A stretch of 54,254 nt of DNA from Mesorhizobium silamurunense (GTDB taxonomy: Bacteria; Pseudomonadota; Alphaproteobacteria; Rhizobiales; Rhizobiaceae), in the NCBI RefSeq assembly GCF_014843825.1, contig NZ_JHQR01000268.1, positions 1 to 54,254 on the forward strand, given 5' to 3'. Below are positions 49,015 to 54,254 of this stretch, in pieces. The notes beneath the pieces are model-generated. The model made no database searches. It was not told the origin of the DNA and saw only the letters and a program-made list of their open reading frames with translations. Position numbers and translations under genes: made by a program. The stretch's first letter is position 1. The number at the start of each line of letters is the position of its first letter.

Positions 49015-49923
49015 TCACACCGGATTTGGCAGGTAGCTGGCGCCTCCCCTACATTGCTTCAGATATTCCAGCGCCCGCGCCTGGCCGGTGATCTCGAGGT
49101 CGCCGCGATAGACCGGGTCGTGCCAGCCTTCGATGTCGATGGCACCCTTGTAGCCCGCCAACCGCAACTCGCTGATCATCCGCGTCCAGTCGCTGTCTCC
49201 GAAGCCGGGCGTGCGCATCTGCACGAATGGCAGGCGGCCGAACACGCCGTGCTCGCGGATCACGTCCCAGCGCACCGTCGCGTCCTTGCCGTGGACGTGG
49301 AAGATGCGCGGCGCCCATTTGCGGATCTGCGGGATCGGGTCGATCAGGTAGACGAGCTGGTGGCACGGTTCCCATTCGAGGCCGAGATTGTCGTTTGGCA
49401 ATTCGTTGAACATCAACTCCCAGGCGTCGGGATTATGGGCGATGTTCCAGTCGCCGCTCGCCCAGTTGCCGTCCATGGCGCAGTTCTCGAAGGCGATGCG
49501 CACACCCTTGTCGGCGGCGCGCTTGGTCAGCGGCCCCCAGACTTCGCGGAAGCGTGGCAGGCTGTCGGTCAGCGGCTTGCCGCGGATGCGGCCGGTGAAG
49601 CCGCTGACCGTGGAAGCGCCGAACAGATGCGCATTGTCGATGACGGTCTCCCAGGCCGCAAGCACGCCGCGATCGATCTCGCCGCTCTCCAGCGGATTGC
49701 CGAACACACCGATCGACGACACCGTCACGTCGGCATCGCCTATCGCCTCGCGGATTTCGCCCGCCAGGCGCTTTAGGTCCTTGCCGCCCAGCGTCTGCCA
49801 GAAGAAGGGCTGGATGCTCTCGAAGCCGAGCGGCAGGATCTTTCTGATATAGGCGGCCGGGTCGTCGAGATTGGCCCGCACCATGGTGCCGATCCTGATG
49901 TCGAGAAGCGGGTTCGGCATCAT
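49015..49923 (-). CDS. sugar phosphate isomerase/epimerase (xylose isomerase-like TIM barrel)
   Basis: The 302-residue TIM barrel (AP_endonuc_2 family) has metal-ligand candidates E in RIAFENCAMD, E/H in LGLEWEPCHQL, H in IFHVHGKDAT and E in IDIEGWHDP. It probably isomerises or epimerises the imported sugar or its keto form. It begins MM; the ATG at 49923 overlaps the dehydrogenase stop by four bases and has AGGAAA upstream. It lies in one operon with the dehydrogenase and the transporter. Confidence 0.87.
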   Translation of the reverse strand: MMPNPLLDIRIGTMVRANLDDPAAYIRKILPLGFESIQPFFWQTLGGKDLKRLAGEIREAIGDADVTVSSIGVFGNPLESGEIDRGVLAAWETVIDNAHLFGASTVSGFTGRIRGKPLTDSLPRFREVWGPLTKRAADKGVRIAFENCAMDGNWASGDWNIAHNPDAWELMFNELPNDNLGLEWEPCHQLVYLIDPIPQIRKWAPRIFHVHGKDATVRWDVIREHGVFGRLPFVQMRTPGFGDSDWTRMISELRLAGYKGAIDIEGWHDPVYRGDLEITGQARALEYLKQCRGGASYLPNPV

Positions 49924-50951
49924 TGCGTTTCCTGTGCGATTGCCACGCGGCGGCCGGTCTCGGCGCTTTCGATCGCGCCGAAGACCATGGCCAGGCTCTT
50001 GATGTTGTCGCTGCCGCGCGTTTCCGGTTCGGTTCCGGTTTCGATCGCGTGCAGGAAATCGGTGATGATGCCGAGATGGCCATCGACGCGGTCGGCCGGG
50101 TCCAGCGGCGGCACCTCCATCGGGCCCGTCTTGTCCAGCAGCCCTTCACGCTCCGGCAGCACCACCTCGGCTTTCAGCCCGTCATGGCCGTCCCAGAGCA
50201 GGCTGCCGCGCTCGGCGACGATGCGCCAGCTGCCTTCCCAGCTGCTGCGGAAGCCGGCAGCGCACCAACTGCCCGCATAGGTGAAGACCTTGCCGCCGCC
50301 GAAATCGAAGACGGCGCTGGCCGACGATCCTTGCCGGTACCAGGAATTGGCCGGCTCCCATTCCTGGCAATAGACGTTGGCCGGCTCGCCGGCGACCATG
50401 TAGCGGGCGGCGTCGAAGGTGTGGATCGCCATGTCGAGTAGCAGCACATGCGCCATCTCCTCGCGAAAACCGCCGAAATGCGGCGCGACAAAGAAGTCGG
50501 CGTGGATGCTGGTCGGCTTGCCGATGGCGCCGGAATCGAGAAACCGCCGTATGCGCCTGACATTGGCGACATAGCGTCGGTTTTGAACGACGGCGTGAAC
50601 GCGTCCGGCCCGGCGCGCTGCCTCGATGATGGCGCGAGCATTTTCCGGACTGTCGGCCAGCGGCTTTTCAGTCAAGAGGTGGCAGTTATGGGCGAAGGCG
50701 GAAAAGGCGACTTCGCGCCGGGCGGCGGGAACCACCACGTCAAACACGGCGTCGGGCTTTGTCTGGTCGAGAACACCGTCAACGCTGGTGCCGATAACAG
50801 CATTAGTGAGGTCGTATTCACGCGCCCTCGCCTGCGCGCGTTCGGCGTCGAGATCGACAAGGCCGACAATCGCCAACCCGTCCATCTGCCTTGCGGCATC
50901 GAGCCAGGCCCTGCTCATGGCTCCGCACCCGACAAGGACGACATCCATCAT
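49920..50951 (-). CDS. Gfo/Idh/MocA-family NAD(P)-dependent dehydrogenase
   Basis: The 343-residue protein has an N-terminal Rossmann fold (VVLVGCGAMSRAWLDAARQM; then DLDAERAQARA) and the family motif EKPLADS with its catalytic Lys. The C-terminal domain carries the DMAIHTFDAARYM motif with its His. It oxidises or reduces a sugar, inositol or related polyol. The start at 50951 (MMDVVLVG) has GGAGGAG upstream; the ATG at 51047 would run over the LacI operators. It is the first gene of the catabolic operon. Confidence 0.88.
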   Translation of the reverse strand: MMDVVLVGCGAMSRAWLDAARQMDGLAIVGLVDLDAERAQARAREYDLTNAVIGTSVDGVLDQTKPDAVFDVVVPAARREVAFSAFAHNCHLLTEKPLADSPENARAIIEAARRAGRVHAVVQNRRYVANVRRIRRFLDSGAIGKPTSIHADFFVAPHFGGFREEMAHVLLLDMAIHTFDAARYMVAGEPANVYCQEWEPANSWYRQGSSASAVFDFGGGKVFTYAGSWCAAGFRSSWEGSWRIVAERGSLLWDGHDGLKAEVVLPEREGLLDKTGPMEVPPLDPADRVDGHLGIITDFLHAIETGTEPETRGSDNIKSLAMVFGAIESAETGRRVAIAQETQ

Positions 50952-51010
50952 ACAGCGCTCCTCCCGATCAGCCCCCTCCCGGCCGACCGCCACGGCATTC
51001 ACGACATCGC

Positions 51011-51038
51011 CGTAAACGTTTTTCCGTAAACGTTTACG
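51011..51038. promoter_or_regulatory. LacI-family operators between the sugar operon and its regulator
   Basis: CGTAAACGTTTACG (51025-51038) is a perfect 14-bp palindrome with the central CG step typical of LacI/GalR sites. An adjoining imperfect copy CGTAAACGTTTTTC (51011-51024) lies directly beside it, centres 14 bp apart. They sit between the divergent dehydrogenase and LacI genes. Confidence 0.85.
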
Positions 51039-51119
51039 ACAACACACCCGAAGGCGTAGAATGTCAATTGCCCGTTTGCAAAAAAACGCCGTCGACCGCC
51101 TTGGCCTCGGCGGCCGCCG

Positions 51120-52175
51120 ATGCTAGCGAAGACAGTGGGAGAACCGTCCTTGGCGTCCAGTATTCACGATCTTGCGCGTCATCTGAACATTTCGATCGGC
51201 ACCGTGTCGCGCGCGCTGAACGGCCGCGCCGACGTCAATGCCGACACGCGCCAGCGCGTGCTCGAGGCGGCCAAGAAGCTGAACTACGCACCGAACCAGT
51301 CCGGCCGCAGCCTGAGACAAGGTGCCACCCATTCGATCGCCTTCATGCTGCAGCCGCATCCGGGCGATCAGCAATATGGCGAGCCCTTCTTCATTCCGTT
51401 CCTCACCGGCCTGCAGGCGCGGCTCGCCGAGAGCGGCCTCGACCTGATCGTAGTGATGGGCGCGCCGGGCGACTACCAGCAGGAGCGCCTGCGCCGTGTC
51501 GTCGAGACGCGCCGCGCCGATGCGGTGGTGCTGGCGTGGACGCGGCGCGAGGATGAGCGCATCGAGTATCTCGCCGAGAGGGGCTTCCCCTTCGCCACAC
51601 TCGGCCGCAGCCGTTCCGGCGGCAAATCCTACCCTTCCCTCGATCTCGATTTCGAGAAGGCGGGCAGCGACGCCGTCGACCGGCTGGTCTCACGCGGCCA
51701 CCGCCGCATCGCCGCCATCCGCCCGTCGCTCGATCTCAATTTCGGCCACCTGTTCATGACCGGTTATCGCAAGGCCTTGCGGCGGCACGGCATCGAGGTC
51801 GACCCCGGCCTGATCGCGGAGGGCTTCATCAACGAGGCCGGCGGCTACCAGGTGACGCCACGCGTGATGCTTTCCAAGGACAGGCCGACGGCCATCATCT
51901 TCAACAATGACGCCATGGCTCTCGGCGGCTGCAAGGCGCTGGCCGAAATGGGCATCAGCCCCGGCCACGACATCGCGGTTATCGTCATCGTCGACACCCC
52001 CCTCTGCCGTTATTTCTCGCCGGCGCTGACCGGCTTCCGCCCCGCGCTGGAGCCGCTGGGACGTAGGCTCGCCGAGATGCTGCTCGCATCCCTGCCAGCT
52101 TTCGCCGGCCCCGAAGGCACGCGGATCATGCGCGAGGTCTGGCCACTGGAGTTGATCGCGCGCGATAGCGATTGA
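51120..52175 (+). CDS. LacI/GalR-family transcriptional regulator of the sugar operon
   Basis: The 351-residue protein has the LacI headpiece (about residues 13-60; IHDLARHLNISIGTVSRALN then GRADVNADTRQRVLEAA) and a periplasmic-binding-protein-like sugar domain. It is divergent from the dehydrogenase-isomerase-transporter operon with matching operators between, so it most likely represses that operon until the sugar appears. The ATG at 51120 is used here; a TTG at 51150 with GGGAG upstream would also keep the whole headpiece. Confidence 0.88.
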   Translation: MLAKTVGEPSLASSIHDLARHLNISIGTVSRALNGRADVNADTRQRVLEAAKKLNYAPNQSGRSLRQGATHSIAFMLQPHPGDQQYGEPFFIPFLTGLQARLAESGLDLIVVMGAPGDYQQERLRRVVETRRADAVVLAWTRREDERIEYLAERGFPFATLGRSRSGGKSYPSLDLDFEKAGSDAVDRLVSRGHRRIAAIRPSLDLNFGHLFMTGYRKALRRHGIEVDPGLIAEGFINEAGGYQVTPRVMLSKDRPTAIIFNNDAMALGGCKALAEMGISPGHDIAVIVIVDTPLCRYFSPALTGFRPALEPLGRRLAEMLLASLPAFAGPEGTRIMREVWPLELIARDSD

Positions 52176-52241
52176 TGATGGTGGAAGCGGGAGCCGCCGT
52201 AGATTGCTGTTCAGGCCATGTTGGCTGCGTCCGAGTGGACT

Positions 52242-52549
52242 TCAATCCGCTTTCTTCTCGCCTGCCTCGCCGCGTTTGACGATGTCGCCTAACGTGAACA
52301 GGATCTCCTTCAGCTCCGCGCGCCAGTCCTCCTTCTGACGCAGCAGGAATTCATGCCGAAATGCTTGAACTCCTCGCCTTGCGCATTCTTCATGATAGCG
52401 CGGGCCTGGACGTCCTTTTCCACCGACATGCGCTGTTCGTACCAGCTGATCGCCTCCGCCTCCTCGATCAGCGAGGTGATCATGCGGGCAAAGGTCCGCA
52501 CCTTTTGCGACAGCTCTTCCGGCGGCTCATGATACCGGTCGAAACCCAT
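52242..52549 (-). pseudogene. encapsulated ferritin (EncFtn-type cargo), frameshifted
   Basis: From MGFDRYHEPPEELSQKVRTF (start 52549, AAGGGG upstream) the frame gives a short ferritin-like protein with EEAEAISWYEQR and GEEFKHFGM. E30, W36-Y37, E60 and H63 match the positions of the EncFtn ferroxidase residues E32, W38-Y39, E62 and H65. After FGM the frame turns to NSCCVRRRTG. The next frame supplies the missing second helix, EFLLRQKEDWRAELKEILFT then LGDIVKRGEAGEKKAD, ending at 52242. Loss of about 7 bases in the GGCATG/GAATTC junction explains it. No encapsulin shell gene adjoins it. Confidence 0.75.
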
Positions 52550-52661
52550 TTCTTGTCCCCTTCCTGTCCCCTGACCTGACCGGTCAATGAGAAGCGGCAT
52601 CAGGGCTCGGCTCCAACGGAATAAGACGGACATGGTTCCGGCCGCACGACGGACGCCAACG

Positions 52662-52679
52662 CTGTCACGCAAGTATCAT
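52662..52679 (+). promoter_or_regulatory. possible PHO box upstream of the phytase-like gene
   Basis: CTGTCAC-GCAA-GTATCAT is a direct repeat of two PhoB-type half-sites (CTGTCAT consensus, 6 of 7 and 5 of 7) with a 4-bp spacer, 72 bases before the ATG. Confidence 0.35.
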
Positions 52680-52750
52680 GTTTGCGCCCTAGACCGCTAG
52701 GCGGAGAGGTGCTGGCGACGCCCGCTCCGCTTTGTCATAAGGGGATCTCC

Positions 52751-54232
52751 ATGAAACATCTGAACCGAACTGTTTCGCTCGGCGTTGCGCTCGCTCTGTT
52801 CGCCGCCATGACTCCGGCGCTCGCCGACGGCGTCGCCTATGTCAACAAAGGGTTTGTCGGCGTCGGCCGCATTCCGGCCAGCCAGAAAGACAAGTTCGGC
52901 GAGACCTTCGGCTCGGGCTCGGGCATGGCGATTGACACGAAGTCCTGGGCGCGGGACGGCGCCGCCTACAAGGGCTCGCTCTGGCTGCTGCCCGATCGCG
53001 GCTACAATGTCGTCGGCACCACCGATTACCGGCCGCGCCTGAACACCATATCGATCGAACTAACCCCAACCGCTCCCGGCGCCGCCCCTGCCGCGGGCCA
53101 GGAGCAATCGGGCGTCAAGGCGATGCTCGCCGACACCATGCTCTTGACCGACGATAAGGGCGCCGACACCACCAGCCTCGACCCGCTCAACGGCGTGCGG
53201 CCCGCCGCCGGCGACATGCCGATTCTGCCGCAGGCCGACAACGGCAAGCTGGCGCTGGACGACGAGGCGATTGTGCGGCTGCCCGACGGCACCATGTTCA
53301 TCTCCGACGAGTATGGCCCCAACCTCTATCGCTTCTCGGCCGACGGCCGTCTGATGTCGGCCACCCAGCCGCCGGCGGCCCTGGTGCCGATGCGCCACGG
53401 CAAGCCGAACTTCGCCTCGGACAATCCCGGACCTGGCGCGGCCGAGCCCGATCCGAAGGATCCCGAGAGCGGGCGCCAGAACAACCAGGGCCTCGAAGGC
53501 ATGTCGATGACGCCGGACGGCAAGTTCCTGATCGCCGTGCTGCAGTCGGCGCCCCGTCAGGACGGCGGCGATTCCGGCGCGACGCGCCAGAACACCCGGG
53601 CGCTGGTCTATAACGCTTCCGACCTCGCCCACCTCAAGCTGGCGCATGAGTATGTCGTGCCGCTGCCGGTGTTCAAGGACGCCAAGGGGAAGACCAAGGT
53701 GGCCGCGCAGAGCGAGATCGTAGCGCTCTCGGACAAGAGCTTCCTGATGCTGGCGCGTGACAGCGGCAACGGCCAGGGCCTGAAGGGCGACGAGTCGCTC
53801 TACCGGAAGATCAACATTGTCGACCTGACCGGCGCCACCGACATTGCCAACGGTCCCTTCGACGCCGCCGACAAGCCGGTTGCGCCGAAGGGCGTGCTCG
53901 ATCCCTCGGTGACTCTGGCCAAGCTGACGTCGTTCATCGACATTAACGACAAGGGCGAGCTCGGCCGCTTTGGCCTGCACAATGGCGCGCCGAACGACAA
54001 GAACAACCTCTCGGAGAAGTGGGAGGCGATGTCGCTGGCGAGCGTGCTCGATCCGAAGCTGCCCGACGACTATTTCCTGTTCGTCGCCAACGACAACGAT
54101 TTTCTCACCCAGGACGGTTTCCAGGTCGGCGCCCCGTACAAGGCCGAGGACGGCGCCGATGTCGACACCACCTTCCTCGTCTATCAGGTCACCCTGCCCG
54201 GCCTCGCTGGAAACAGCCTCGTCCAGAACTAG
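52751..54232 (+). CDS. secreted esterase-like phytase family protein (Phytase-like, PF13449 type)
   Basis: The 493-residue protein has a signal peptide (about 1-25, LALFAAMTPALA) and a beta-propeller-like body with SGSGMAIDTKSW, LWLLPDRGYNVVGTTDYRPR, MFISDEYGPNLYRFSADG and NNQGLEGMSMTPDGKF. These are the marks of the esterase-like phytase family. The Asp/Glu-rich motifs suggest calcium and phosphate binding, and the likely substrates are phosphate esters in the periplasm. AAGGGG lies just before the ATG. Its stop is 22 bases before the end of the window. Confidence 0.85.
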   Translation: MKHLNRTVSLGVALALFAAMTPALADGVAYVNKGFVGVGRIPASQKDKFGETFGSGSGMAIDTKSWARDGAAYKGSLWLLPDRGYNVVGTTDYRPRLNTISIELTPTAPGAAPAAGQEQSGVKAMLADTMLLTDDKGADTTSLDPLNGVRPAAGDMPILPQADNGKLALDDEAIVRLPDGTMFISDEYGPNLYRFSADGRLMSATQPPAALVPMRHGKPNFASDNPGPGAAEPDPKDPESGRQNNQGLEGMSMTPDGKFLIAVLQSAPRQDGGDSGATRQNTRALVYNASDLAHLKLAHEYVVPLPVFKDAKGKTKVAAQSEIVALSDKSFLMLARDSGNGQGLKGDESLYRKINIVDLTGATDIANGPFDAADKPVAPKGVLDPSVTLAKLTSFIDINDKGELGRFGLHNGAPNDKNNLSEKWEAMSLASVLDPKLPDDYFLFVANDNDFLTQDGFQVGAPYKAEDGADVDTTFLVYQVTLPGLAGNSLVQN

Positions 54233-54254
54233 GGTCAGGACTCATTGATCCAGA

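Overview
The window is high-GC DNA with short intergenic gaps and many 1- or 4-base gene overlaps. It looks like the chromosome of an alphaproteobacterium of the order Hyphomicrobiales, most likely Mesorhizobium or a close relative. The evidence for this is a circularly permuted two-piece tmRNA with tag ANDNYAEARLAA, short mosaic palindromes of the rhizobial intergenic type, and family-typical gene sets (hflK-hflC-DUF2065-degP, sspB-DUF4169-RHH, modABC with a separate mop). The genus is inferred by eye, without a database search.

Layout. 1-5.3 kb: a flavin monooxygenase behind a near-consensus sigma-54 promoter, then a two-gene oxygenase pair of the TmpA/TmpB (methylated aminophosphonate) type divergent from a LysR regulator, then a GNAT enzyme. 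5.2-9.2 kb: an XRE-cupin regulator with palindromic operators, a short unknown gene with an apparent frameshift, a HerA-like ATPase and a diguanylate cyclase, the last two converging on a 143-bp near-palindrome. 9.3-17.4 kb: housekeeping genes (miaA, serB, degP, a broken DUF2065 gene, hflC, hflK, folA). 17.6-21.9 kb: cobF and a molybdate block (modABC, a DNA-binding-only ModE, a separate Mop protein, a good Mo-box). 22-27.6 kb: thyA, the permuted ssrA gene and, 2.9 kb away, sspB for the adaptor that recognises ssrA tags; between them lie an ATPase and an MFS pump with a divergent TetR.

27.6-43 kb: a ClC-CBS channel and MarR regulator around a perfect 17-bp palindrome, a 1322-residue AsmA protein with a TolA-like tail, a Dyp peroxidase, an FAD-linked dehydrogenase, a thioesterase, Lrp/EamA, a Tat-exported dienelactone hydrolase-like protein and PQQ glucose dehydrogenase. 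43-46 kb: a UvrD helicase whose reading frame has taken up a palindromic repeat of about 140 bp. 46-52.2 kb: a CUT2-type sugar ABC transporter, a TIM-barrel isomerase and a Gfo/Idh/MocA dehydrogenase, divergent from a LacI regulator with CGTAAACGTTTACG operators. 52.2-54.2 kb: a frameshifted encapsulated-ferritin gene with no encapsulin shell gene in view, and a secreted phytase-like esterase with a possible PHO box.

The most unusual items are the palindrome domesticated inside uvrD, the orphan frameshifted encapsulin-cargo ferritin, the TmpA/TmpB-type phosphonate pair, the long palindrome at 8.2-8.4 kb, the split ModE system, and three apparent frameshifts in small genes. These frameshifts may be real decay or assembly errors.
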